This document shows, piece by piece, positions 26,274 through 33,325 of a stretch of DNA of 36,116 nucleotides; positions within the stretch are counted from its first letter, which is position 1; every line of letters begins with the position of its first letter. The notes below the pieces were generated by a model. The model searched no databases. It saw only the letters and a program-made list of their open reading frames with translations, and had not been told where the DNA came from. The position numbers and the translations under genes were made by a program. The DNA comes from CAMLHU01 sp039917855 (lineage in GTDB: Bacteria; Gemmatimonadota; Gemmatimonadetes; Gemmatimonadales; GWC2-71-9). Location of the stretch: contig JBDSIR010000020.1 in the NCBI GenBank assembly GCA_039917855.1, positions 1 to 36,116 on the forward strand, read 5' to 3'.

Positions 26274-26738
26274 ATGCGACGCACCGGCAGGCCTCCCCGA
26301 CTTGCGACCTGGGACTATCGGAAACCAGGCCGATACTTCGTGACCTTCACGACCTGGGCGCGCGCACCCTGGCTCGGAAGGCTCAGTGTCGAAGGCTTTG
26401 CCCCTGCCCCGGCGGGCGCGACGGTCATGGCAGTGTGGTCGGAGCTGCCAAAGTGGTTCCCTCGCATCGAGCTCAGCGAGGTCGCGGTGCTTCCCGACCA
26501 TGTGCATGGACTGGTGGAACTTCGGGAGCATCATGACGATAGCGCCTCATTGGGAGACGTAGTACGGGTCTGGAAGGCGGTCGCCGCCCATCGGATCCAT
26601 CCGCAACTCCCGGAATTCAAGTGGACCGATGGATACTGGGATCGGATCGTGCGGACTGAGAGCGAATTCGAGACCGTCAGGGCATATGTCTCCGAAAACG
26701 TTGCCCGCCATCTGCTGAAGTTGAAAGTGCCGCCATGA
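26274..26738 (+). CDS. REP-associated tyrosine transposase (RAYT, Y1 HUH family)
   Basis: This 154-aa single-domain HUH nuclease relates to IS200/IS605 TnpA. The metal-binding HVH is at 76-78 (LPDHVHGLVEL) and the catalytic tyrosine candidate is Tyr138 (AYVSEN). YFVTFTT near the N-terminus and WTDGYWDRIVR near the C-terminus are family hallmarks. RAYTs process palindromic REP sequences and are usually single-copy domesticated transposases. It is flanked by CCGCGAT/ATCGCGG palindromes. It lies opposite in strand to its neighbours, between thiS and thiG. The last codons and stop are part of a 15-bp repeat. An in-frame ATG at 26220 is possible. Confidence 0.9.
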   Translation: MRRTGRPPRLATWDYRKPGRYFVTFTTWARAPWLGRLSVEGFAPAPAGATVMAVWSELPKWFPRIELSEVAVLPDHVHGLVELREHHDDSASLGDVVRVWKAVAAHRIHPQLPEFKWTDGYWDRIVRTESEFETVRAYVSENVARHLLKLKVPP

Positions 26739-26793
26739 AAAATGCCGCCATGAAAAGTGCCGCCATGAAAAGTGCCGCCATAAATGGCGGCAC
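26727..26793. repeat. 15-bp direct repeats ending in a perfect palindrome
   Basis: Four in-phase copies of GTGCCGCCATGAAAA start at 26727, 26742, 26757 and 26772. The last continues into the mirror arm, forming GTGCCGCCAT-AA-ATGGCGGCAC (26772-26793), a perfect 10-bp stem. The first copy supplies the RAYT stop codon. It is probably an expanded REP half-site. Confidence 0.85.
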
Positions 26794-26824
26794 CACGAGG
26801 CTCTGCACTGTTCCGACGGCATTG

Positions 26825-26841
26825 CCGCGATCAAATCGCGG
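26825..26841. repeat. REP-like palindrome downstream of the RAYT gene
   Basis: CCGCGAT-CAA-ATCGCGG is a perfect 7-bp stem. It matches the upstream palindrome at 26165-26180 in stem sequence and lies just before the thiS stop at 26851. Confidence 0.8.
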
Positions 26842-26850
26842 GCCTACCCC

Positions 26851-27054
26851 CTACCCACCACCCACGAACTGCACGATCTCCACCGCATCTCCGCCCCGCA
26901 CGGTCACGCCGTTGAGGCCCACGCGGCGGACGATCGTTCGGTTGTGCTCCACCACCACCATGCGCGCGTCGATCGCGAGATGGTCCAGGAGCCCGATGAG
27001 AGTGAGCCCCTCGGGGACCGACCGTTTCTCCCCGTTCACGATGACCTCTATCAT
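26851..27054 (-). CDS. thiS: Sulfur carrier protein ThiS
   Basis: This 67-aa beta-grasp protein ends in Gly-Gly(-Gly), the C-terminus that is adenylated and thiocarboxylated before sulfur donation to ThiG. The N-terminal IEVIVNGEKRSVPEGLTL is typical. It lies 4 nt downstream of the TenI-like gene. Its expected operon partner thiG is separated from it by the RAYT island. Confidence 0.92.
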   Translation of the reverse strand: MIEVIVNGEKRSVPEGLTLIGLLDHLAIDARMVVVEHNRTIVRRVGLNGVTVRGGDAVEIVQFVGGG

Positions 27055-27058
27055 CGAG

Positions 27059-27676
27059 TCACTCCGCCCACGGGGCGAGGAGAGCGTGTCCGGCCGCGTA
27101 GGGATCCGGCGCGTCCCAGAGCGCCCGGATCGCCGCTACGCCCCACGCCCCCGCGTCGCGACACTCGGCCGCGCGTTCCGCGGTGACGCCGCCGATCGCG
27201 ATGACCGGGCGGCCGAGTGACGCGCACGCGGAGAGGAACCCGACACCCGCCGCGGGGCGGCCGGGGTGGCTGGTGGTCTCGAAGATGTTGCCGGCGAACA
27301 GGTAGTCGGCGCCGTCGTCGACCGCGGCGCGCGCCTCCTCGAGCGAGTGCACCGAGCGGCCGATCCACCCTTTGCCGAGGACCCGCCGCGCGTCGCCTAC
27401 GGCCACGTCATTCACGCCGAGTTGTACGCCGTGAGCGCCGAGGGCGCGGGCCAGGTCCGCGCGCGCGCTGACGATCACGCTCGCCTCCGGAGGCTGGGCC
27501 AGGGCGACGAAGCGGCGGCCGACCTCCGCGAGCGCATGGGTCGTGGCGTTCCGATCGCGCAGATGGAGCACCGTCGCCGGACCAAGCGCCGCCAGGGCCG
27601 CCGCTTTCCGGCCGAGGTCGGGGTCGGCGAGGACGCGGCTGTCGGTCACCGCGTGGAGCCGGGGGAGCGGCCTCAC
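27059..27676 (-). CDS. tenI: Thiazole tautomerase (TenI-type ThiE-family protein)
   Basis: This 205-aa TIM-barrel protein belongs to the ThiE/TenI family. Details favour TenI: GRSVHSLEEA with the His (His110) matching the tautomerase-essential His of B. subtilis TenI, and GNIFETTSHPG in place of ThiE's GPIFPTxTK motif. GVQLG also replaces ThiE's GVHLGQ. TenI aromatises the thiazole carboxylate made by ThiG/ThiS, which fits the neighbours. A true ThiE cannot be fully excluded. The GTG start overlaps the fmt stop (GTGA). Confidence 0.75.
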   Translation of the reverse strand: MRPLPRLHAVTDSRVLADPDLGRKAAALAALGPATVLHLRDRNATTHALAEVGRRFVALAQPPEASVIVSARADLARALGAHGVQLGVNDVAVGDARRVLGKGWIGRSVHSLEEARAAVDDGADYLFAGNIFETTSHPGRPAAGVGFLSACASLGRPVIAIGGVTAERAAECRDAGAWGVAAIRALWDAPDPYAAGHALLAPWAE

Positions 27677-28596
27677 CCGAGGCGGGGGAGGGGGGCGCCG
27701 CGCCGGCCGGCGGCCCACGCGCTCGCCGACATCCGGGCTTTGCCGGCGGGCTGGACCTCCCGGACCTCGATCGCGTCCTTGCCGCAGGCGATCCGGATCG
27801 TCGAAGCCGCCGAGAGGATCTGGCCGGCGACACCGCCCTCGTCCACGGGCAGGGCGCCGAAAAGCTTGAATGGCTGGCCGTCGAGGAGGGTCCACGCGCC
27901 GGGCTCCGGGTCCATCGCGCGCACCTTGCGGGCGACGACAATCGCCTCGTCGGTCCAGTCGACGTGCGCGAGCTCGCGGCCGATCTTGGGGGCGAAGGTC
28001 GCGACCGCGTGGTCCTGCACCTTCGGACGGGCGGCGCCCGCACCCAGGAGTGAAAGGGCGTCGACCAGCGCTTGCGCCCCCAGCTCCGCCAGGCGCGTCG
28101 TGAGCTCGCCGGCCGACTCGCCGGGTGCGATCGGGGTGCGCACCGTGTGCAGCACCGGGCCGGAGTCGAGTCCCGCCTCCATCTGCATGATGCTCACCCC
28201 GGTGGTCTCCTCGCCGTTGAGGATGGCGCGCTGGATGGGGGCGGCGCCGCGGAGTCGGGGGAGGATCGAGGCGTGCACGTTGATCATCCCGAGCCGCGGC
28301 ACGTCGAGGATGTCGCGCTTGAGGATGTGGCCGTACGCCACGACCACTCCGACGTCCGGCTTGGCGTGCTCGAGGGCGCGACGGAAGACGTCGCCGACCG
28401 GGCGATCGGGTTGGACCACGTCGAGCCTCGCCTTGAGCGCGACCGTCTTGACCGGGGGTTGGACCAGGGTGGAACGGGAGCGTCCCTGCGGGCGGTCGGG
28501 CTGTGTGACGACGAGGGCGATCTGGAAGCGCTCGCGCAGGAGCGCCTCGAGCGAGGGGACCGCAAAATCCGGCGTGCCAAAGAAGGCGACGCGCAT
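27673..28596 (-). CDS. fmt: Methionyl-tRNA formyltransferase
   Basis: This 307-aa protein formylates initiator Met-tRNA. The N-terminal MRVAFFGTPDFAVPSLEAL, the catalytic INVHASILPRLRGAAPIQRAI and the C-terminal OB-fold region are all present. ATG at 28596 gives the canonical N-terminus; the longer open frame is upstream gene sequence. It overlaps def (ATGA). The def-fmt pair is conserved in most bacteria. Confidence 0.96.
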   Translation of the reverse strand: MRVAFFGTPDFAVPSLEALLRERFQIALVVTQPDRPQGRSRSTLVQPPVKTVALKARLDVVQPDRPVGDVFRRALEHAKPDVGVVVAYGHILKRDILDVPRLGMINVHASILPRLRGAAPIQRAILNGEETTGVSIMQMEAGLDSGPVLHTVRTPIAPGESAGELTTRLAELGAQALVDALSLLGAGAARPKVQDHAVATFAPKIGRELAHVDWTDEAIVVARKVRAMDPEPGAWTLLDGQPFKLFGALPVDEGGVAGQILSAASTIRIACGKDAIEVREVQPAGKARMSASAWAAGRRGAPLPRLG

Positions 28597-29135
28597 CACT
28601 CCCCCGCGGGAGCCGGCTCGGTGGGCTGTTCCTGGACGTGGCCGGCCTTGGGGTGCTCCCGCCGGTACTTCCGCATCATCACCTGACGCTTCATGGGTCC
28701 GAGGTGGTCCAGGAAGAGGACGCCGTCGAGATGGTCGATCTCGTGCTGGATGGCGCGGGCCAGGAGCCCGTCGGCGTCCAGCGAGTACGGCTTCCCATCG
28801 CGGTCGATCGCTTCGAGGGTGACCTGGGTCGGGCGCGTCACATCCGCGAAGACGTCGGGAACGGAGAGGCATCCCTCTTCTTCCGACTCGCGCGGGCCGC
28901 CGCTGGCGACGAGGCGCGGATTGATCAGCGCGATGCGATGATCGCCCGCATCGATGACGGCGATGCGGAGCGTGGTGCCCACCTGATTCGCCGCGAGCCC
29001 CACTCCTTTGTTCGCATCCATCGTCTCGAACAGGGCGTCGACGAAACGCCGGATGTCGTCATCCACGCGCGGGACCTCCGCACTCCGCTCGCGAAGCACC
29101 GGGGAGCCGAGCAGGTGGAGCGGCAAGACCGCCAT
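28596..29135 (-). CDS. def: Peptide deformylase
   Basis: This 179-aa metalloprotease removes the formyl group from nascent N-termini. All three family motifs are intact: GVGLAANQVG, EGCLSVP (metal Cys) and QHEIDHLDG (HExxH). The start ATG at 29135 overlaps yajC (ATGA), and the stop overlaps fmt. Confidence 0.96.
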   Translation of the reverse strand: MAVLPLHLLGSPVLRERSAEVPRVDDDIRRFVDALFETMDANKGVGLAANQVGTTLRIAVIDAGDHRIALINPRLVASGGPRESEEEGCLSVPDVFADVTRPTQVTLEAIDRDGKPYSLDADGLLARAIQHEIDHLDGVLFLDHLGPMKRQVMMRKYRREHPKAGHVQEQPTEPAPAGE

Positions 29136-29470
29136 CAGGCCGGAGGCGCGGCCGTGTCGCCGACGCGGATGATGCGCGAGCGCTCGACCACCACCGTGCT
29201 CTCGCCGGTCTCGATCGTGACGCGCCACTCGGCCTTGTCCTTCACTTCCTTGACGTCCTTGACCTTTCCGACGATGCCGCCGGCGGTCATCACCTCATCG
29301 CCCTTCTTGAGGGCGGTGAGCATCTGGGCGTGCTTCTTCCGCGCCGCGCCCTGGGGGCGGATGATGAGGAAGTAGAAGATCCCGACGATCAGGAGGATCT
29401 GGAACGGGAGGAACCAGCCCGGCATCTTGCCGTCGGCGTTGGACATTACGTTGAGGAGTGCGAAGGTCAC
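29135..29470 (-). CDS. yajC: Preprotein translocase subunit YajC
   Basis: This 111-aa protein has one transmembrane helix (about 19-37, ending FYFLIIRPQ) and a cytoplasmic domain with KKGDEVMTAGGIVGKV. Both are family signatures. It associates with SecDF-YidC. The GTG start immediately follows the tgt stop; an internal ATG would give a slightly shorter form. The tgt-yajC linkage is common. Confidence 0.93.
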   Translation of the reverse strand: MTFALLNVMSNADGKMPGWFLPFQILLIVGIFYFLIIRPQGAARKKHAQMLTALKKGDEVMTAGGIVGKVKDVKEVKDKAEWRVTIETGESTVVVERSRIIRVGDTAAPPA

Positions 29471-30619
29471 TTAGAGATCCTTGCCATGGTAACGCTGGAG
29501 CCATTCGCGGCTCCAGCTTGCGTAGTCGCCCGCCAGGATGTGGGCCCGGGCCATGTCACCCAGGCGGACGAGGAAGTGGACATTGTGGATCGACACCAGC
29601 CGGAGCCCGAGCATCTCCTCGACCACGAAGAGATGGCGGAGGTACCCGCGTGCGTAGCCCCGGCAGGTCTCGCAGTCACAGTCGGCGTCGAGCGGCGCGT
29701 CCGAGAGGCGGAGGTCCGCGCGCCGGATGTTGACCTTCCCGGAGGCGGTCCAGGCGCTCCCATGACGGCCGTTCCGCGTGGCCGCGACGCAGTCGAACAG
29801 ATCCACCCCGCGGGCGATCGCTTCGATCAGATCCTCGGGGAAGCCGACCCCCATAAGATAACGGGGTCGGTCGGCGGGGAGCACAGGCTGCAGAGTTTCC
29901 AGCACGCGGTGCATCACCGGTTTGGGCTCGCCGACCGAGAGCCCCCCGATGGCGATCCCGGTCCACGGTCCCTGCTCGAGGATCCCTTCAAGGGACCGGA
30001 GGCGGAGATCGTCGTGGGTGCCGCCCTGGATGATGGGCCAGAGGGTCTGGGCGCTGAGGCGCTGGGGCGCTGTGGCGCTGGCCTCCATGAGCCGAACATG
30101 GTGATCTCGACACCGTTCCAGCCACCGCAGCGTCCGTTCCATCCCTTCGAGGGCGTGCGCGTGGTCGCTTTGGCCCGGTACCACGTGGTCGAACGCCATT
30201 GCGATGTCGGCGCCGAGGGCCGCCTGGATCTCCATCGCGCGTTCGGGGGTGATCATCCGCTGGGAACCGTCGATGGGGCTCTTGAAGGTGACCCCCTCCT
30301 CGGTGATCTGCCGCAATTCCGCCAGCGAGAAGACCTGGAACCCCCCCGAGTCGGTGAGCATCGGGCCGTTCCAGGTGGTGAAGCGCTGCAGCCCTCCGAG
30401 GGCGCGGACCACCTCCTCGCCCGGCCGGAGGTGCAGGTGGTAGGTGTTGCCGAGGACGATCTGCGCCCCGGTGCGCCGCACCTCCTCCATCGAGAGGCCG
30501 CGAACCGCGCCGTGGGTGCCGACCGGCATGAACGCCGGTGTCCGCACCGTCCCGTGGGGGAGGGTGAGGGTCCCGGCGCGGGCAGCACCGTCGGTCTTCT
30601 CCAGTTGGAACTCGAACAT
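29471..30619 (-). CDS. tgt: Queuine/preQ1 tRNA-ribosyltransferase
   Basis: This 382-aa TIM-barrel enzyme exchanges guanine 34 for preQ1 in tRNAs with GUN anticodons. The catalytic Asp90 is in TDSGGFQVFSL. The zinc site CDCETC plus a downstream His is present near residue 310. The start ATG has a TATGTT -10-like box 5 nt upstream, so the mRNA is likely leaderless. It heads the tgt-yajC-def-fmt-tenI-thiS operon. queA, its pathway partner, is the next gene upstream. Confidence 0.96.
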   Translation of the reverse strand: MFEFQLEKTDGAARAGTLTLPHGTVRTPAFMPVGTHGAVRGLSMEEVRRTGAQIVLGNTYHLHLRPGEEVVRALGGLQRFTTWNGPMLTDSGGFQVFSLAELRQITEEGVTFKSPIDGSQRMITPERAMEIQAALGADIAMAFDHVVPGQSDHAHALEGMERTLRWLERCRDHHVRLMEASATAPQRLSAQTLWPIIQGGTHDDLRLRSLEGILEQGPWTGIAIGGLSVGEPKPVMHRVLETLQPVLPADRPRYLMGVGFPEDLIEAIARGVDLFDCVAATRNGRHGSAWTASGKVNIRRADLRLSDAPLDADCDCETCRGYARGYLRHLFVVEEMLGLRLVSIHNVHFLVRLGDMARAHILAGDYASWSREWLQRYHGKDL

Positions 30620-30632
30620 GCGTAAACATAAG
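30620..30632 (-). promoter_or_regulatory. Promoter -10 for tgt (leaderless)
   Basis: TATGTT (30625-30630, minus strand) is followed by TACGC and the ATG. Transcription would start at or next to the A of the start codon. There is no Shine-Dalgarno. Confidence 0.45.
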
Positions 30633-30720
30633 GGTGACCGGTGACCAGTAAGTGGTGACCGGGCCTACCGAGTAGATCTCCACTTGCGGCCCGGTCACAG
30701 GTCACCGGTCACTTGTCACC
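30633..30720. repeat. Heptamer hairpin array (GGTGACC type) between queA and tgt
   Basis: The left arm is four in-phase 7-mers (GGTGACC, with one AGTAAGT variant) plus GGGCC. The right arm is GGCCC plus four in-phase GGTCACN/TGTCACC units. The central loop (30666-30687) contains GAGTAGATCTCCACTTG and resembles the loop of the array at 32915-33029. It runs from 2 nt after the queA stop to the tgt -10 box. Confidence 0.9.
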
Positions 30721-30722
30721 CT

Positions 30723-31763
30723 TCAGAGCACCACCATCGCATCCCCATACGAATAGAACCGATACCGCCCTTCGATCGCGTGGCGATACGCGGCCATCGT
30801 TGGCGCGTACCCCGCAAAGGCGGCCACCAGCATCAGCAGGGTGGAGCGGGGGAGATGGAAATTGGTGATCAGATGGTCTACCACCCGGAACTCGTAACCC
30901 GGCGTGATGAAGATCTTCGTCTCTCCCTTGCCCGCCGTGACTCGGCCGTCGACGGCCGAGCTACTCTCCAGGGTCCGCACGACCGTCGTTCCCACCGCCC
31001 AGAGTTTTGCACCACGTTCCCGTGCATCGACGATCGCCCGGGCCGCGGCCTCCGGCACCTCGTAGCGTTCCACGTGCATGTGGTGATCGGCGGGATCCTC
31101 GACCTCGACCGGCTTGAAAGTCCCGGCGCCGACCTCCAGGTCGACGTGTGCAAACCGCACTCCCTTGGCCGTGAGGGCGTCGAGCAGCGCCGGCGTGAAG
31201 TGCAGTCCTGCGGTCGGCGCCGCGACGCTCCCTTCGCGCGCGGCGTACACGGTCTGGTAGCGGATCTCATCGGCATCGGTCGGCCCGCGCTCGATGTATG
31301 GCGGGAGCGGAAGGTGACCATAACGCTCCATCGCCTGGTCGGCGGTCAGGCCGACGAACTTCACCACCCGCGTCCCCTCCGCCAGCACCTCCACGGTCTC
31401 GACCTCCGCATCGGGCCCGAGCCGGATCCGTTTGCCGACGCGGAGCGCAGAGCCGGGCTTTCCCATCGCCTCCCAACTCCCGTCGGCTCGGGGCGTGAGC
31501 AGCAGCACCTCGGCCGGCGCCCCGGAGGGACGCTTTCCCAGCAGCCGCGCGTGCCGGACCTTGGTGGTGTTGAGGACGACGAGATCGCCTGCGGGGATCA
31601 GGTCGAGGAGCGCGCCGAAGGCCAGGTCTTCGATCGCGCTGCGCCCCTGCGCCTCTGCGCCCCTGCGTAGCGTCAGCAACCGCGACGCCCCCCGCTCGGC
31701 GCTGGGGTTCTGCGCGACGAGCTCGGGGGGGAGATGGTAGTCGAAATCCGAGGTCTTGAGCAT
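30723..31763 (-). CDS. queA: tRNA preQ1(34) S-adenosylmethionine ribosyltransferase-isomerase
   Basis: This 346-aa enzyme converts preQ1-tRNA to epoxyqueuosine-tRNA. The N-terminal SDFDYHLPPELVAQNP, the central TAGLHFTPALLDAL and the C-terminal YRFYSYGDAM are family signatures. It acts directly after Tgt, whose gene is next downstream. The start ATG has a TACACT box 8 nt upstream. Confidence 0.96.
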   Translation of the reverse strand: MLKTSDFDYHLPPELVAQNPSAERGASRLLTLRRGAEAQGRSAIEDLAFGALLDLIPAGDLVVLNTTKVRHARLLGKRPSGAPAEVLLLTPRADGSWEAMGKPGSALRVGKRIRLGPDAEVETVEVLAEGTRVVKFVGLTADQAMERYGHLPLPPYIERGPTDADEIRYQTVYAAREGSVAAPTAGLHFTPALLDALTAKGVRFAHVDLEVGAGTFKPVEVEDPADHHMHVERYEVPEAAARAIVDARERGAKLWAVGTTVVRTLESSSAVDGRVTAGKGETKIFITPGYEFRVVDHLITNFHLPRSTLLMLVAAFAGYAPTMAAYRHAIEGRYRFYSYGDAMVVL

Positions 31764-31779
31764 CCGAGTCTAGTGTATC
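31764..31779 (-). promoter_or_regulatory. Promoter -10 for queA (near-leaderless)
   Basis: TACACT at 31772-31777 (minus strand) lies 8 nt before the ATG, predicting a leader of about 2 nt. No clear -35; the upstream DNA is the palindromic repeat at 31780-31854. Confidence 0.35.
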
Positions 31780-31854
31780 GGAGCCGTCCCGAGCGGAGCG
31801 AGGGACCTACCGAGCAATGCCGGGAAGGTCCCTCGCGGCGCTCGGGACGGTTCC
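31780..31854. repeat. 75-bp dispersed palindrome
   Basis: The left arm (31780-31808, GGAGCCGTCCCGAGCG...) and right arm (31826-31854) pair at 26 of 29 positions around a 17-nt loop. A related left arm lies at 17170. The core CCGAGCGGAGCGAGGGA resembles a palindromic intergenic repeat I remember from several environmental bacterial phyla; not checked. Confidence 0.85.
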
Positions 31855-31879
31855 GAGCGAATCACCGGGCCGCACACTT

Positions 31880-32905
31880 TCACTTGAAGAGCCCATCCTG
31901 GGCGCCCGAGGGCGGCGCCAACCCGAACCGCTTGTACGCCAGCGCCGTGGCCACCCGACCCCGCTGGGTGCGCTCGAGGAATCCCTGCTGGATGAGATAG
32001 GGCTCATACACCTCTTCCAGGGTCCCCGCATCCTCCCCGACCGCCACCGCGATGGTGGTCAACCCGACCGGTCCACCGCCGAATTTCTCGATGATGGTCT
32101 GGAGGATGCGCGCGTCCATGTCGTCGAGGCCGAACTCGTCGACATTCAGGCGGGCCAAGGCCTCCGCGGCCACGACCTCGGTGATGGTCCCGCCCGCCCG
32201 CACCTCGGCGTAGTCGCGCACCCGGCGCAGCAGCCGGTTGGCGACGCGCGGGGTGCCGCGGCTCCGTCTGGCGATCTCGGCGGCGCCCGCCTTCTCGATC
32301 GGTACCCCCAGCAGCCTGGCCGAGCGGTGGACGATGGTGTCGAGATCCTTCTCGGGATAGAACGAGAGCCGCTCGACGATCCCGAACCGGGCCCGCATCG
32401 GCGGGGTCAGGAGGCCGAAGCGGGTCGTGGCACCGACGAGCGTGAAGCGTTCGACCGCCATCGGCACCGTCTGGGCATTGGGTCCATCGGCGATGCGCAC
32501 GTCGACGCGGTAGTCCTCCATCGCGGGATAGAGGAACTCCTCCAGCTGGGGGCGGAGGCGGTGGATCTCGTCGATGAACAGGATGTCGCCGGGGCCCAGG
32601 GTGGTGAGCAGCCCCACGAGGTCGCCGGGCTTCTCGAGCACCGGCCCCGAAGTGGTACGGAGCTGGACCCCCATCTCCTTCGCGAGCAGCATCGCGAGGG
32701 TCGTCTTGCCGAGCCCGGGAGGGCCGAAGAAGAGGATATGGTCGAGCTGCTCGCCGCGCTTCTTCGCCGCCTCGATCGCGATCCCCAGTGACTGGCGCAC
32801 CTGCTCCTGCCCGACGAACTCGTCGAGCCGCGAGGGGCGCAGTGCCGCATCGGCACCGGTCTCCTCGGGGAGGGCATCCGGGGTGGTGATCTGGAGGCGG
32901 GACAT
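31880..32905 (-). CDS. ruvB: Holliday junction branch migration helicase RuvB
   Basis: This 341-aa AAA+ motor has Walker A GPPGLGKTT, Walker B IDEIHR, sensor 1 GATTR and the C-terminal winged helix ending in the typical LERTQRGR. RuvB drives branch migration with RuvA. ATG at 32905 gives the standard N-terminus; upstream in-frame codons lie in repeat DNA. A TACCTT box sits 7 nt upstream with no Shine-Dalgarno. It is separated from ruvCA by the small zinc-ribbon gene and two repeat arrays. Confidence 0.96.
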   Translation of the reverse strand: MSRLQITTPDALPEETGADAALRPSRLDEFVGQEQVRQSLGIAIEAAKKRGEQLDHILFFGPPGLGKTTLAMLLAKEMGVQLRTTSGPVLEKPGDLVGLLTTLGPGDILFIDEIHRLRPQLEEFLYPAMEDYRVDVRIADGPNAQTVPMAVERFTLVGATTRFGLLTPPMRARFGIVERLSFYPEKDLDTIVHRSARLLGVPIEKAGAAEIARRSRGTPRVANRLLRRVRDYAEVRAGGTITEVVAAEALARLNVDEFGLDDMDARILQTIIEKFGGGPVGLTTIAVAVGEDAGTLEEVYEPYLIQQGFLERTQRGRVATALAYKRFGLAPPSGAQDGLFK

Positions 32906-32918
32906 GGCAACTAAGGTA
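32906..32918 (-). promoter_or_regulatory. Promoter -10 for ruvB (leaderless)
   Basis: TACCTT at 32913-32918 (minus strand) is followed by seven nt and the ATG, so the transcript would begin within 1 nt of the start codon. The box overlaps the first heptamer of the adjacent array. Confidence 0.4.
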
Positions 32919-33029
32919 AGGGGTGAGGGTTGAAGGGTGAGGGGTGAGGGGTGACCTGTAACCAGTGACCGGGCCTGCAAGCGAGATCGCAACTTGGGCC
33001 CGGTCACCTGTCACAGGTCACTGGTCACC
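32915..33029. repeat. Heptamer hairpin array (GGTGACC/GGTGAGG type) upstream of ruvB
   Basis: The left arm is eight in-phase 7-mers drifting from GGTGAGG to GGTGACC, plus GGGCC. The right arm is GGCCC plus four in-phase GGTCACC-type units. The loop (32976-32996) contains GCGAGATCGCAACTTG. The loop and GGGCC/GGCCC clamp are homologous to the array at 30633-30720. It ends 3 nt from the zinc-ribbon stop. Confidence 0.9.
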
Positions 33030-33032
33030 TCT

Positions 33033-33203
33033 TCACGACAACCGCGCGTCCCAGCGCACCGGCCGGTCGGCGGGTCTGACCACGTGCTTGGCGTGGCAGG
33101 TGAGGCACTTGTCCTGCGCCTCGGTCGTGGCGGTCGGAACGAGCTTGCGATTGGTCGACCCGCAGCGGGTGCAGTTCCATTCGGCGGTGGTGGCTGATTG
33201 CAT
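33033..33203 (-). CDS. Small zinc-ribbon protein of unknown function
   Basis: This 56-aa protein has two CxxC knuckles, CTRC and CLTC, about 23 residues apart, as in a zinc ribbon. The rest is polar, with a basic, aromatic-poor C-terminus. The ATG at 33203 is chosen because upstream in-frame codons lie in a repeat array; AGGA lies about 8 nt before it. It is flanked by heptamer arrays on both sides and sits between ruvA and ruvB. A DNA- or RNA-binding role is possible but not shown. Confidence 0.65.
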   Translation of the reverse strand: MQSATTAEWNCTRCGSTNRKLVPTATTEAQDKCLTCHAKHVVRPADRPVRWDARLS

Positions 33204-33243
33204 GGAGGTGGTCCTGGTCGATGATGACGGTGTCAAAATGAGC

Positions 33244-33321
33244 TGCTGGCTATTGGCTGCTGGCTGTTCCGTTCTCCCACGTGGCTCCGATCGGCCAGAA
33301 GCCAACGGCCAGCAGCCGACT
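33244..33321. repeat. Heptamer hairpin array (TGCTGGC type) after ruvA
   Basis: The left arm has in-phase units TGCTGGC, TATTGGC, TGCTGGC and a decayed TGTTCCG (33244-33271). The right arm (33294-33321) has GCCAGAA, GCCAACG, GCCAGCA and GCCGACT. The arms pair around a roughly 22-nt loop. It begins 4 nt after the ruvA stop. Confidence 0.85.
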
Positions 33322-33325
33322 TTCT

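Noticed and set aside
26727..26793. CRISPR-like array
   Set aside because: Units are contiguous 15-mers with no unique spacers and no cas genes nearby; the heptamer arrays fail for the same reason.
26547..26834. Minus-strand frame encoding repeated WRHFS
   Set aside because: The peptide repeat is only the 15-bp DNA repeat read backwards across the RAYT end.
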